DNA of 64,000 bases from NCBI GenBank assembly GCA_002973575.1, contig PVEQ01000012.1, forward strand, positions 1 through 64,000, in the 5' to 3' direction. The first letter of the stretch is position 1; each line of letters begins with the position of its first letter. Under the pieces are notes generated by a model that was given only the letters and a program-made list of their open reading frames with translations, was not told the origin of the DNA and searched no databases. The stretch comes from Sediminibacterium magnilacihabitans. Lineage in GTDB: Bacteria; Bacteroidota; Bacteroidia; Chitinophagales; Chitinophagaceae. Shown piece after piece: positions 37,800 to 46,847 of the stretch. The translations under genes were made by a program, and so were the position numbers.

Positions 37800-37893
37800 A
37801 ATATACAGCTTAAAGCTTAACGCTTAATGCTTAACGCAGAACGCTTTCTTATATGGCGTTAGGCGTTTTGCGTTGCGCATTGAGCGTTATCCA
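37800..37893. repeat. Simple-repeat spacer inside the nuo operon
   Basis: Between nuoK and nuoL, a run of GCTTAACGC / GCTTAATGC copies is followed by inverted copies (GGCGTTAGGCGTT, GCGTTGCGCATTGAGCG). The two halves can pair imperfectly. Other nuo spacers are longer than needed too (78 bp nuoA-nuoB, 81 bp nuoC-nuoD) and contain different filler (CAATTTGACAATT, TAGTTGTTAGTTG). Confidence 0.7.
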
Positions 37894-38229
37894 TCAGTTT
37901 TTCAAACGATTCAAAAAATTAATGTCCACGGAATGCGTATTCCTGAACAACATCACAATAATGGCCAGTCCCACGCTCACTTCCGCTGCAGCCACCACCA
38001 TAATAAAGAATACGAACAACTGTCCTTCTACGCCTGTTTGCGATGCGGGATTCACTGCTATCGCAGCGCCATGGTGCATTTTTGAAAAAGCCACCAGCAG
38101 CAGGTTCACAGCATTCAGCATCAGTTCAATGCACATGAAAACAATGATGGCATTGCGGCGGGTAAGTACCCCGATGATGCCGATGCTGAACAAGGCCAAA
38201 CAGAGATAGATATAATATTGTATTGGCAT
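37894..38229 (-). CDS. nuoK: NADH-quinone oxidoreductase subunit K
   Basis: Small three-helix membrane subunit of complex I (111 residues; family about 100). The first helix is [18 protein letters not shown], the second [23 protein letters not shown] with the conserved Glu that lines the proton path, and the third [23 protein letters not shown] with the second Glu. It starts 10 bp after nuoJ. Confidence 0.96.
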   Translation of the reverse strand: MPIQYYIYLCLALFSIGIIGVLTRRNAIIVFMCIELMLNAVNLLLVAFSKMHHGAAIAVNPASQTGVEGQLFVFFIMVVAAAEVSVGLAIIVMLFRNTHSVDINFLNRLKN

Positions 38230-38239
38230 ATCGATTGAA

Positions 38240-38743
38240 TTAGTCTTTCTTTCCTATTACTACAGCCCCTACCATCGCGCTCAAAAACAGTACGCTGCTG
38301 ATTTCAAAGGGCACTACAAAATCACTGAACAATGCTTTACCCAGGTTGCGGATGAGCCCGATGTCACCTGTTCCCACCAAAACACTTTTATGCTCGAGGT
38401 CTACCGCCTGTCTCACCAATGATACCAGCACCATTAAAAAGCATCCGCCTGCGATGGCTCCTGCGAGTTTTATCCAGATATGTTTTTGTGGCTCCGATTG
38501 GTTATTGAGGTTCATGAGCATGATCACAAACAGGAACAGCACCATGATGGCTCCCGCATACACGATGAGGTTTACAATGGCCAGGAACTGTGCATTCAAT
38601 AAAATATAATGACCGGAGATGGCGAAAAAAACACCAATCAGCCAAAGCACACTGTGCACCGGGTTTTTACTCACCAGCACCATGATGGCACTGAAGAGCG
38701 CAACAACCGTTAATGCATAAAAGAGTATTTGTATTGTGTCCAT
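38240..38743 (-). CDS. nuoJ: NADH-quinone oxidoreductase subunit J
   Basis: Membrane subunit of complex I (167 residues, five helices), located next to the quinone entry region. The third helix [26 protein letters not shown] carries the conserved NLIVYAGAI pi-bulge motif. Helix one ([28 protein letters not shown]) is typical. It sits 12 bp after nuoI and 10 bp before nuoK. Confidence 0.96.
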   Translation of the reverse strand: MDTIQILFYALTVVALFSAIMVLVSKNPVHSVLWLIGVFFAISGHYILLNAQFLAIVNLIVYAGAIMVLFLFVIMLMNLNNQSEPQKHIWIKLAGAIAGGCFLMVLVSLVRQAVDLEHKSVLVGTGDIGLIRNLGKALFSDFVVPFEISSVLFLSAMVGAVVIGKKD

Positions 38744-38755
38744 GTTCAGTGCTAT

Positions 38756-39292
38756 TTAGTTCCTTTCTCCCTTTGCTTTTGCGTAAGCTTCCGGTTCTGT
38801 TTTAGGATCGGGTATCAACAGGTCATCTTTACCATAGATGAATCCCTTGCGGGCATAATTGGCAGGAGCGAATGTTTCGCTGAGGTAGATCGCGTCTTTC
38901 GGACAGGCTTCTTCACACAGACCACAGAAAATGCAACGCAGCATGTTGATCTCATAGCGGGCTGCATATTTCTCTTCGCGATACAGGTTTTCTTCACCTG
39001 GTAAGCGCTCTGCTGCTTCCATGGTGATGGCTTCGGCGGGACAGGCAACAGCGCAGAGTCCGCATGCCGTACAGCGTTCCCTTCCCTCCTCATCACGGTT
39101 CAGCACATGCAGTCCGCGGAATACGGGACTGAACGGCCTTTTCTCTTCGGGATAGCGTACGGTTGGTTTCTTCTTGAAAATATGACCGAACGTAATGGCC
39201 ATGCCCTTCACAATCGCAGGCAGGTAAAGACGCTCCATGAGGGTCATGGGTTTCCGGTCTACCGCCTGTGCTCTCTTTGTTAGTGCCTGCAT
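38756..39292 (-). CDS. nuoI: NADH-quinone oxidoreductase subunit I (2[4Fe-4S] ferredoxin-like)
   Basis: Peripheral-arm subunit carrying clusters N6a and N6b. Two ligand sets are intact: CTACGLCAVACPAEAI and CIFCGLCEEACPKDAI. ATG 39292 is preferred because the longer frame (39301) opens with TTG; the protein is then 178 residues. An amphipathic helix (ERLYLPAIVKGMAITFGHIF) anchors it to NuoH. It is separated from nuoH by about 50 bp. Confidence 0.95.
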   Translation of the reverse strand: MQALTKRAQAVDRKPMTLMERLYLPAIVKGMAITFGHIFKKKPTVRYPEEKRPFSPVFRGLHVLNRDEEGRERCTACGLCAVACPAEAITMEAAERLPGEENLYREEKYAARYEINMLRCIFCGLCEEACPKDAIYLSETFAPANYARKGFIYGKDDLLIPDPKTEPEAYAKAKGERN

Positions 39293-39340
39293 AATTTGCA
39301 AAAATATTTTTATCGACTGTTAATCCAAATTTTTTCAGCG

Positions 39341-40393
39341 TTATACGCCTGCTCTCCACAATATCACGGCCGCCGTAGCCAGCATATTCACCAATGCCAG
39401 CGGTACCATGGTTTTCCAGCCCAGGTTCATCAACTGGTCGTAACGGAACCGGGGGATCGTCCAGCGTATCCACATAAAAATGAAAATGAAAATAATGATC
39501 TTCACCAGTAAAGCCGCCACACCTATGATGGCTGCGATATTGGGCGCCAGCGCGCTTTCATCGAGGAAAGGCACATCATAACCGCCAAAGAACAGGCAGG
39601 CCATCACAGCGCTGCTCATGATCATGTTCACATATTCAGCAAAAAGGTAAAATCCGAGTTTCATGGAAGAATACTCCTGGTGATAACCGAAGTTCAGTTC
39701 GTTCTCTGCTTCGGGCAGGTCGAAAGGCGTACGGTTACACTCTGCCAATGCACAAACAAAGAACAGGAGAAAACCCAGCGGCTGGTAAACAATGTTCCAA
39801 AAATGCCCCGGCGCCATCTGTTGCTCAACAATGGTTTTCAAGCTCAAAGAACCCGAGATCATCAATACGGCTATAAGCGACAATCCCATGGCCAGTTCAT
39901 AACTGATGGCCTGTGAAGCGCCACGCAGTGCCGCCATGAGTGAGAACTTGTTGTTCGATGCCCATCCTCCGATCATAATACCATACACACCAATACTCAC
40001 CACGCCGAATATGTACAGTATGCCAATATTGATATCAGCCACCTGTAAATCGATTTTGCGTCCGAACAATTCAACATGACTGCTCCAGGGAATCACCGCG
40101 CAGGTCATCAACGCGGCAGTCATGGCCAGTGCAGGTCCGAGTATGAACAATATTTTGTTGGATGTATTGGGAATGATCTCTTCTTTCATGATGAGTTTAA
40201 GACCGTCGGCAAAAGGTTGCAGGAGGCCGAACGGACCAGCCCTGTTGGGTCCGGGCCTGTCTTGCAATATGGCCGCCACTTTCCTTTCGGCAAATGTGGT
40301 ATACAGTGCAATACCCAGGCTTGCGAATACGATCACTGCAATCAGCACCAGTTTCTCTATCAGTAATGCCCAATCAATAGCAAGTAGTGTCAT
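39341..40393 (-). CDS. nuoH: NADH-quinone oxidoreductase subunit H
   Basis: Membrane subunit of complex I that forms most of the quinone chamber (350 residues, eight helices). Signatures: TFAERKVAAILQDRPGPNRAG, the acidic loop after ALAECNRTPFDLPEAENELNFGYHQEYSSMKLG, and a C-terminal RWTIPRFRYDQLMNLGWK. ATG 40393 (MTLLAIDW) is selected; the frame extends to 40459 but would overlap nuoG and add an unrelated 22-residue leader. It starts 13 bp after the nuoG stop. Confidence 0.96.
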   Translation of the reverse strand: MTLLAIDWALLIEKLVLIAVIVFASLGIALYTTFAERKVAAILQDRPGPNRAGPFGLLQPFADGLKLIMKEEIIPNTSNKILFILGPALAMTAALMTCAVIPWSSHVELFGRKIDLQVADINIGILYIFGVVSIGVYGIMIGGWASNNKFSLMAALRGASQAISYELAMGLSLIAVLMISGSLSLKTIVEQQMAPGHFWNIVYQPLGFLLFFVCALAECNRTPFDLPEAENELNFGYHQEYSSMKLGFYLFAEYVNMIMSSAVMACLFFGGYDVPFLDESALAPNIAAIIGVAALLVKIIIFIFIFMWIRWTIPRFRYDQLMNLGWKTMVPLALVNMLATAAVILWRAGV

Positions 40394-40406
40394 GAGTATA
40401 TTGCGG

Positions 40407-41501
40407 TTATGCTTTCTTAGAATTAAAATCGGTTGAATGTGCAGGCCGTTCAATCGCACTCAGTGAAGTACCCGTTTGGTTCACTTCACTGATGTCATGA
40501 ATATCCATCAGCAAGCGAGGCTGCCTTCCATCATTCACTGCTTTGAATGTTTCCGTTGGTATCACGGTTCCTACCGAACCTGCATAATGTCCTTGTGAAA
40601 TAACGGAATGCCTGTTGATGAGCCTGGGTCCTTCTATTACCCAATCGCTGGTCTTTTTCTTTTCAAAGCGGCAGGTATTGCAGATCCATTCTTCTACTTC
40701 TCCCCATTCGTCTTTCCGTGCAGTAACACGGTATACTTCATCACCACGGTTCCACAAAGTTACTTTACCACTGCAAGTGGGACAGTCGCGATGCGCATCC
40801 ATCGGTTTGAGGAACCATACGCGGTTCTTGAAACGGAATGTCTTATCGGTCAATGCACCCACCGGGCATACATCAATTATGTTGCCGATGAAATCGTTGT
40901 CGAGGCTTTTTTCAATAAGCGTAGCGATCTCTGAATGGTCTCCCCTGTCGAGTACACCGTGTTCACGCTTTTTAGTGAGTTGATCGGCCGTGAATACACA
41001 ACGGTAGCAAAGTATGCAACGCGTCATGTGCAATTGTATATACGGACCGAGATCGTGTTTTTGAAAAGTTCTGCGCTGGAATTCGTAACGGGTAGCTTCC
41101 TTGCCATGCTCGTAGCTGAGGTCTTGCAGGTGACATTCGCCAGCCTGGTCGCAGATAGGACAATCGAGCGGGTGATTGAGTAACAAGAACTCCACTACAC
41201 CCGCCCTCGCATCAACAACACGTTCGCTGGTGATGTTCTTCACTTCCATGCCGTCCATCACAGTAGTGCGACAGGAAGCAACCAGCTTGGGCATAGGCCT
41301 GGGATCTTTTTCAGAACCCTTACTCACTTCCACCAGGCAGGTGCGGCATTTACCACCACTTCCTTCCAGCTTGCTGTAATAACACATAGCCGGCGGCGCC
41401 ACATCACCTCCGATCTTGCGCGCAGCATTCAGGATAGTAGTTCCCGGGGGCACTTCTATGGTGATGTTGTCTATCGTTACTTTAAACAGTTGTTCAGACA
41501 T
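40407..41501 (-). CDS. nuoG: NADH-quinone oxidoreductase subunit G, short form
   Basis: Iron-sulfur subunit of the electron-input arm. It contains the N-terminal [2Fe-2S] ferredoxin domain (MCYYSKLEGSGGKCRTCLVEV), the His-Cys [4Fe-4S] site (HPLDCPICDQAGECHLQD), a further cluster region (TRCILCYRCVFT with a later DVCPVGAL), and a Cys pair region (DCPTCSGKV and WICNTCRF) resembling the start of the molybdopterin-type domain. At 364 residues it stops there, whereas long NuoG proteins run to 700-900 residues. Short forms of this kind are, to my knowledge, usual in Bacteroidota. It lies 45 bp after nuoF and 13 bp before nuoH. Confidence 0.93.
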   Translation of the reverse strand: MSEQLFKVTIDNITIEVPPGTTILNAARKIGGDVAPPAMCYYSKLEGSGGKCRTCLVEVSKGSEKDPRPMPKLVASCRTTVMDGMEVKNITSERVVDARAGVVEFLLLNHPLDCPICDQAGECHLQDLSYEHGKEATRYEFQRRTFQKHDLGPYIQLHMTRCILCYRCVFTADQLTKKREHGVLDRGDHSEIATLIEKSLDNDFIGNIIDVCPVGALTDKTFRFKNRVWFLKPMDAHRDCPTCSGKVTLWNRGDEVYRVTARKDEWGEVEEWICNTCRFEKKKTSDWVIEGPRLINRHSVISQGHYAGSVGTVIPTETFKAVNDGRQPRLLMDIHDISEVNQTGTSLSAIERPAHSTDFNSKKA

Positions 41502-41546
41502 ATTCTTTTATTTCAAACACAGTTGCCTGTGTGATCTTTTCAATGT

Positions 41547-42905
41547 TTACGCCGTTACGGGCACATGAATGGGATCGGCATAATGCGCTAATCCGTAATT
41601 TCTTTTCTGTGCTTCTTCAGGATGCAATACATGCCACTCAAATTCATCCCTGAAATGCCTGATAGCAGCAGCTACCGGCCATGCGGCAGCATCTCCCAGC
41701 GGGCAAATGGTATTGCCTTCTATCTTGCGTTGTATATCCCACAAGAGGTCTATATCGCTCAGTTTTCCATGGCCGTATTCGATGTTCTTCAATATTTTCT
41801 CCATCCATCCTGTTCCTTCACGGCAGGGTGAACACTGGCCACAGCTTTCATGACGATAGAATCTTGCGAGCGACAAAGTATGACGAACCACACACTGGTC
41901 TTCATCCAGCACAATAAACCCACCGGATCCCATCATGGTACCGGTTGCAAAACCACCATCACTCAAACTTTCATAGTTCATGTAACGGGTTTTGCCTTTG
42001 GCTGTTTTCAACAACAGGTTAGCGGGCAAAATGGGAACGGAAGAACCGCCTGGTATACAGGCTTTGAGTTTTTTTCCGTTCGGAATACCACCGCAATATT
42101 CATCTGAATAAATGAACTCTTCTACAGAGATCGTCATGTCTATTTCATACACACCGGGCTTATTGATGTTTCCGCAGGCGCTGATGAGTTTAGTGCCGGT
42201 AGAACGTCCCACACCGATCTTCGCATATTCTTCTCCGCCCATATTGATGATGGGTACTACTGCTGCCAGTGTTTCCACATTGTTCACTACAGTAGGGCGC
42301 ATCCACAGGCCTTGTACTGCAGGGAACGGAGGCTTGATGCGGGGATTACCGCGTTTACCTTCCAGTGATTCGATCAATGCGGTTTCTTCTCCACAGATAT
42401 AAGCGCCGGCGCCCCGTTGTACGTGTATGTTACAATCGAAACCGATGCCCAAAATATTTTTTCCCAGGAAGCCATTCTGTTTTGCTTCTTCAATGGCTTG
42501 TTCCAGTATGTCTACGATCCAGGCATATTCTCCGCGGATATAGATGTATGTATCATTAGAGCCCAGTGCGAAAGAAGAAACGATCAATCCTTCTATGAGC
42601 AGGTGCGGAATGAATTCCATCAGGTACCTGTCTTTGAAAGTACCCGGCTCGCTTTCATCGGCATTGCAAACCAGGTGGCGCGGAACGCCTTCGGGTTTGG
42701 CAATGAAACTCCATTTCATGCCCGCAGGAAATCCGGCGCCTCCGCGTCCGCGCAAACCGCTCTTCTTCACCTCTTCCACAATGGCTTCGGGGCCCATTGT
42801 TTTAAGCGCTTTCTCTACACTGCGGTAGCCGCCTTCACGGCGGTACACATCGTAGTAGCGGATGCCTTCTACATGGGCTTTTTCTAATAATAATTTCTTA
42901 CTCAT
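41547..42905 (-). CDS. nuoF: NADH-quinone oxidoreductase subunit F (NADH and FMN binding)
   Basis: Catalytic entry subunit of complex I (452 residues): oxidises NADH at FMN and passes electrons to cluster N3. The glycine-rich loop GLRGRGGAGFPAGMKW binds NADH, the NADESEPGTFKDR segment and GAGAYICGEETALIESLEGKRG bind FMN, and ESCGQCSPCREGTGWM plus a later TICPLGDA Cys ligate [4Fe-4S]. It is preceded by the unrelated DUF4440 gene (42-bp gap) rather than directly by nuoE. Confidence 0.97.
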   Translation of the reverse strand: MSKKLLLEKAHVEGIRYYDVYRREGGYRSVEKALKTMGPEAIVEEVKKSGLRGRGGAGFPAGMKWSFIAKPEGVPRHLVCNADESEPGTFKDRYLMEFIPHLLIEGLIVSSFALGSNDTYIYIRGEYAWIVDILEQAIEEAKQNGFLGKNILGIGFDCNIHVQRGAGAYICGEETALIESLEGKRGNPRIKPPFPAVQGLWMRPTVVNNVETLAAVVPIINMGGEEYAKIGVGRSTGTKLISACGNINKPGVYEIDMTISVEEFIYSDEYCGGIPNGKKLKACIPGGSSVPILPANLLLKTAKGKTRYMNYESLSDGGFATGTMMGSGGFIVLDEDQCVVRHTLSLARFYRHESCGQCSPCREGTGWMEKILKNIEYGHGKLSDIDLLWDIQRKIEGNTICPLGDAAAWPVAAAIRHFRDEFEWHVLHPEEAQKRNYGLAHYADPIHVPVTA

Positions 42906-42947
42906 TTCCGTTTATTTCTTCAACTCACAATTAAACATAACATCCCG

Positions 42948-43385
42948 TTAGGGTAACTTAACAGCCTGGCGGGCCACAAGACGCCATAATTTTCCAATCT
43001 TCATCCAGGTTTGCAACACCCCCAGGTGCAACACACCTTCTTTACCGTTCTCGAATGTCTTTGCCTTCAGTTCATGTCTCGAAACGGCAGTATTGCCTTC
43101 GAAAAAAACAGTGGCATTTTCCATCCTGAAATCACCGTAAGTAGTTGGACTGGACACTGCATGACGGATCATTTGCTGCTTGTTCTCAATGAGTCCGCTT
43201 GAGTGGCCATACGTTACTTTTTCCGACAACAGCCTGTCTAACGTTGCACTGTCTCTTTTATCGAGGTCTGTAAAAACAGCTTTGTTCAGTGCAGCGATAT
43301 TGTTCAACACTTGTTTTTCCTGTGCTGTTTGCGCAGCAACGGCAAGCGTCATGAACAAGGCGCATATCGTGATCAGCTTTTTCAT
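42948..43385 (-). CDS. Secreted DUF4440 / NTF2-like protein inserted in the nuo operon
   Basis: A 145-residue protein with a signal peptide (MKKLITICALFMTLAVAAQT, cleavage near residue 19) and an NTF2-like cone of the DUF4440 type (LNNIAALNKAVFTDLDKRDSATLDRLLSEKVTYGHSSGLIENK, LGVLQTWMKIGKLWRLVARQAVKL). The family has a binding pocket but no general reaction. The ATG at 43385 follows the nuoE TAA directly (TAAATG), so it is tightly coupled to nuoE and will be transcribed with complex I. Being exported, it cannot be part of the cytoplasmic arm. A role in assembly or redox homeostasis is unproven; it may be a hitchhiker. Confidence 0.85.
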   Translation of the reverse strand: MKKLITICALFMTLAVAAQTAQEKQVLNNIAALNKAVFTDLDKRDSATLDRLLSEKVTYGHSSGLIENKQQMIRHAVSSPTTYGDFRMENATVFFEGNTAVSRHELKAKTFENGKEGVLHLGVLQTWMKIGKLWRLVARQAVKLP

Positions 43386-43883
43386 TTAATTATGTATGGT
43401 TGCGTTTTTACGACAGTCTTCGATAATGGCATCCACCTTTGCTTTGGTAAGATGCTCACGATAAGTTTTCCCCATTTGCATCATCGGTGCGTAGCCGCAG
43501 GCGCCCAGGCATTCTACCGTTTTCAGGGTGAACAAGCCATCACTGGTTGTTTCACCGGGTTTGATGCCCAGTTTTTCACCGATATATGCAATGATATCAT
43601 CGCTGCCATTCAACATACAGGGACCGGTCTGGCATACTTCAAACATATACTTACCTACTGGTTTGAGGTTGTACATGCTGTAGAAAGTAGCCACTTCATA
43701 CACTTCAATGGGATTGAGTTGCAGCAGTTCCGCCACATAATCCATGGCTTCGGCGCTCAACCATCCGCCAAAGCTGTCCTGCGCCAGGTGAAGCACAGGC
43801 AAGAGGGCGCTCTTCTGCTTTCCTTCCGGATAGCGGGCCACCAGTCGGTTGAATTCGGTTAATTGTTCTTCGTTAAACTTCAT
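43386..43883 (-). CDS. nuoE: NADH-quinone oxidoreductase subunit E
   Basis: Thioredoxin-fold [2Fe-2S] subunit (cluster N1a) that docks on NuoF. From ATG 43883 it has 165 residues; the frame continues to 43901 but MKFNEEQLTEF is the natural start. Four Cys ligands are seen in EVCQTGPCMLNGSD and VECLGACGYAPMM. The helical N-terminal part (LPVLHLAQDSFGGWLSAEAMDYVAELL) is typical. The stop codon abuts the start of the DUF4440 gene. Confidence 0.95.
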   Translation of the reverse strand: MKFNEEQLTEFNRLVARYPEGKQKSALLPVLHLAQDSFGGWLSAEAMDYVAELLQLNPIEVYEVATFYSMYNLKPVGKYMFEVCQTGPCMLNGSDDIIAYIGEKLGIKPGETTSDGLFTLKTVECLGACGYAPMMQMGKTYREHLTKAKVDAIIEDCRKNATIHN

Positions 43884-43920
43884 ATTCAATTCAACATTCA
43901 AAAGTCAGCATCAAAAAATA

Positions 43921-45147
43921 TTATGCATCCAGTTCTCCCGCGATCAGGTTCAGGCTACTCATTGTAACGATCGCATCGCTGAGCATACTGTCTTTGATCA
44001 GTTCAGGATAAGCCTGGTAATAAATGAAACAAGGTCTTCTGAAATGCAGGCGGAATGGTGTACGGCCGCCATCGCTGATCAGGTAATAGCCCAATTCGCC
44101 GTTGCCTCCCTCTACAGAATAGTACACTTCACCTTTCGGCATATCCACTTCTCCCATGATGATCTTGAAATGCCAGATCAGCGCTTCCATTTTGGTGTAT
44201 ACATCTTCTTTTTTAGGAAGATAGTATTCGGGCACATTGGCATGGTATACTTCCGCTTCCGCACCCTTGAATTCCTGTATCTTCCGGTATGCCTGTTCAA
44301 TGATGCTGAGGCTCTGCCACATTTCGGCATTGCGCACCAGGAAGCGGTCGTAGTTATCGCCGGTATTTCCTACCGGAACGGTGAAATCAAAATCTTCGTA
44401 ACTGCTGTACGGCGTGTGTACGCGTACATCGTAATCAACACCCGCAGCGCGCAGGTTAGGACCGGTAAAACCATAGTTCAACGCTCTTTCAGCGCTGATG
44501 GCGCCACCACCCTGGGTACGTTCCATGAATATGCGGTTGCGGGCAAAGAGGTTTTCAAATTCCTTCAACACTTTGGGATATTCTTTCAGGAATTTCTCGA
44601 GCTTCGCAAACGCTGTATTTGTGAAATTCCTTTCAAAACCGCCAATACGCCCAATATTAGTAGTAAGGCGGGACCCACATACTTCTTCATATATCTCATA
44701 AATTAATTCGCGGTATTGCATCACATAGAGAAAGCCGGTATAGGCACCGGTATCTACCCCTACTATTGAATTACAAATGAGGTGGTCGGAAATGCGCGCC
44801 AGTTCCATGATGATCACGCGCAGGTAGTCTACACGTTTGGGTGTTTGTACACCCAGTAATTTTTCACAGGTAAGGTGCCAGCCCATGTTGTTGATGGGAC
44901 TGCTGCAATAATTCAACCTGTCTGTAATAGGTGTGATCTGGTACAACGGCCTGCGTTCGGCCAGTTTTTCAAATGCACGGTGGATATAACCTACCGTTTG
45001 ATCTGTAGAAACGATCCGCTCGCCATCGAGCTCCATGATATTCTGGAACACACCATGCGTAGCCGGGTGAGTAGGCCCGACGTTGAGTGTGGTGGTCTGT
45101 TTTTCTATAGACCCTTCCGGTAGTTTGATATGTTGATTGGACAGCAT
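43921..45147 (-). CDS. nuoD: NADH-quinone oxidoreductase subunit D
   Basis: 49-kDa-type subunit forming the quinone-reduction site with NuoB (408 residues). Conserved: NVGPTHPATHGVFQNIMELDGE at the N-terminus, YIHRAFEKLAE, and the C-terminal GELGYYLISDGGRTPFRLHFRRPCF and LIAGELD. NuoC is a separate gene here, not a CD fusion. It is separated from nuoC by 81 bp of TAGTTGTTAGTTG-type filler. Confidence 0.96.
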   Translation of the reverse strand: MLSNQHIKLPEGSIEKQTTTLNVGPTHPATHGVFQNIMELDGERIVSTDQTVGYIHRAFEKLAERRPLYQITPITDRLNYCSSPINNMGWHLTCEKLLGVQTPKRVDYLRVIIMELARISDHLICNSIVGVDTGAYTGFLYVMQYRELIYEIYEEVCGSRLTTNIGRIGGFERNFTNTAFAKLEKFLKEYPKVLKEFENLFARNRIFMERTQGGGAISAERALNYGFTGPNLRAAGVDYDVRVHTPYSSYEDFDFTVPVGNTGDNYDRFLVRNAEMWQSLSIIEQAYRKIQEFKGAEAEVYHANVPEYYLPKKEDVYTKMEALIWHFKIIMGEVDMPKGEVYYSVEGGNGELGYYLISDGGRTPFRLHFRRPCFIYYQAYPELIKDSMLSDAIVTMSSLNLIAGELDA

Positions 45148-45228
45148 TTCTTAGTTGATAGTTGTTAGTTGTCAGTTGTTAGAAGGTTTTCATTGAGCCA
45201 TTGAGTATTGAGCAATTGCATCATTTAT

Positions 45229-45735
45229 TTACCCTCTCCCAAACATCTCATCATCTTTATCGATCCTCGTCTGGTCTTCCAGCGGATATTCTTTTCTCAT
45301 CGGGAAATAATCCATCTCATCTACATTCAATATCCTTTTCAGGTTGGGATGCCCAAGGAAGTTCACGCCGAAAAAATCATAGGTTTCCCTTTCCATCCAG
45401 TTGGCAGATGCAAAGAGCTGGGTAGCAGTGAACACATCGGGTGTGGTTACAGATGTAAACACTTTGAAACGTATGCGTACATTGGCTTCCAGGTTATGCA
45501 GGTGGTATACAACAGCCAGTTCCTTTCCTTTTGCTTCAGGATAGTTCACTGCGCAGAGATCTGTCAGGAAGCGGAACTGTAATTCCGGTTCATCGTATAG
45601 GAACTGCAATACTTTCAGGTTTTGTTCTTTCGGGGCTTCGAAGCTGAGCATGCCGTAATTTTCTTCGAACGTCAGTGTTTCTGTGCCGAACTTTTCCGTC
45701 AGTCGTTGTTGAATGTATTCGTTGCTTAATCCCAT
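45229..45735 (-). CDS. nuoC: NADH-quinone oxidoreductase subunit C
   Basis: 30-kDa-type structural subunit of the peripheral arm (168 residues). Family segments: FLTDLCAVNYPEAKGKELAVVYHL, SANWMERETYDFFGVNFLGHPNLKRILN and EYPLEDQ. The open frame runs on to 45981, but that 246-bp extension is the antisense-like shadow of nuoB in another frame and is not homologous to NuoC, so ATG 45735 is chosen; this leaves an 8-bp gap to nuoB. Confidence 0.95.
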   Translation of the reverse strand: MGLSNEYIQQRLTEKFGTETLTFEENYGMLSFEAPKEQNLKVLQFLYDEPELQFRFLTDLCAVNYPEAKGKELAVVYHLHNLEANVRIRFKVFTSVTTPDVFTATQLFASANWMERETYDFFGVNFLGHPNLKRILNVDEMDYFPMRKEYPLEDQTRIDKDDEMFGRG

Positions 45736-45743
45736 AATTTCTA

Positions 45744-46331
45744 TTACTGTATTCCGTATTCGTTCATCAATGCTTTGTATTGCTCGCTGTTCCTTCTGCG
45801 GATACTTTCCTGTCCTACCAGGTCCTGTATTTTCATGAATCCGTCGAGGATCGCTTCGGGGCGGGGCGGGCATCCGGGCACATACACATCTACAGGTATC
45901 ACCTGGTCGATGCCCTGTAACACACTGTAAGTATCGAATATACCGCCACTGGAAGCGCAGGCACCTACGGCCATCACCCAACGTGGTTCAGCCATTTGCA
46001 GGTATACCTGGCGCAATACCGGGCCCATTTTTTTAGCAATGGTTCCCATGACCATCAACAGGTCGCACTGGCGGGGAGAAAAACCCACGCGCTCTGCACC
46101 AAAACGGGCAAAGTCGTAATGTGAACCCATGGTAGCCATGAATTCAATACCACAACAGGAAGTAGCGAACGGCAGGGGCCACAATGAATTTTTGCGGGCC
46201 AATCCTACCACACTGCTCAGGTTGGTGGTAAAAAATCCTTCTCCTGAATAACCTTCGGGTGCTTCTGCCACGGCAACTGCATCGCCCAGCATGGCTTCTT
46301 TCGGATGAATATTAAATCGTACGGGACGCAT
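45744..46331 (-). CDS. nuoB: NADH-quinone oxidoreductase subunit B
   Basis: Carries the terminal cluster N2 that reduces quinone (195 residues from ATG 46331; the frame at 46346 opens with TTG). The ligands are the tandem Cys in FATSCCGIEFMA, the Cys in GACASSGGIF and the Cys in VPGCPPRPEA. The AERVGFSPRQCDLLMVMGT segment is also conserved. It follows nuoA by 93 bp, a spacer filled with CAATTTGACAATT-type repeats. Confidence 0.97.
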   Translation of the reverse strand: MRPVRFNIHPKEAMLGDAVAVAEAPEGYSGEGFFTTNLSSVVGLARKNSLWPLPFATSCCGIEFMATMGSHYDFARFGAERVGFSPRQCDLLMVMGTIAKKMGPVLRQVYLQMAEPRWVMAVGACASSGGIFDTYSVLQGIDQVIPVDVYVPGCPPRPEAILDGFMKIQDLVGQESIRRRNSEQYKALMNEYGIQ

Positions 46332-46424
46332 AATTAAATTTGACAATTTGGCAATTCAACAATTTGACAATTCATTAATGTTAGTCATCATTCTAAGAAC
46401 TGACAACTAACATCCAACAACCCC

Positions 46425-46826
46425 TTAATCTTCCCATTTCAATGCTCCTCTCTTGATGATATAGATGAATCCTACTATAAAAAAAGCAACGAACATCAAC
46501 ACTGCACTGAAACCAGCCCAGCCTAACTCCTTAAAAATAACAGCGTAAGGGTAGAAAAAGATCACTTCCACATCAAATAAAACGAACAGGATGGCTACCA
46601 GGAAGTATTTGATGGCCATGGGCTGACGGGCATCTCCGTGGCTCTCGATACCACTGGCGAAAGTTTCCAGTTTATCTGCTGTTTTACGTTTAGGTCCCAC
46701 CCACTGAGAAACACCGATCATGGTGGCCACAAAACCGGCGGCGAAAATCAACTGTATCCCGATAGGTAAATAATTGGCGGCGGAATTGGAATGGCCGGCA
46801 TCTGACAGCAAAAAAAGCCAGTTCAT
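46425..46826 (-). CDS. nuoA: NADH-quinone oxidoreductase subunit A
   Basis: First gene of the complex I operon; a three-helix membrane subunit (133 residues) with the KLETFASGIESHGDARQPMAIKYFLVAILFVLFDVEVIFFYPYA block cut by the conserved flexible loop and the FDVE motif. ATG 46826 (MNWLFLL) is used since the longer frame at 46850 begins with TTG inside the promoter box. A TATTTTTG promoter lies just upstream and a terminator of the previous operon lies beyond it. Confidence 0.95.
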   Translation of the reverse strand: MNWLFLLSDAGHSNSAANYLPIGIQLIFAAGFVATMIGVSQWVGPKRKTADKLETFASGIESHGDARQPMAIKYFLVAILFVLFDVEVIFFYPYAVIFKELGWAGFSAVLMFVAFFIVGFIYIIKRGALKWED

Positions 46827-46847
46827 GTTAAAACATTGATTGAAAAG

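Noticed and set aside
43849..44706. 285-residue plus-strand ORF
   Set aside because: It is antisense to nuoD with Phe/His-rich composition typical of a shadow frame.
45736..45981. Long N-terminal extension of nuoC
   Set aside because: The stretch overlaps nuoB in another frame and shows no NuoC similarity; ATG 45735 gives the normal NuoC start.
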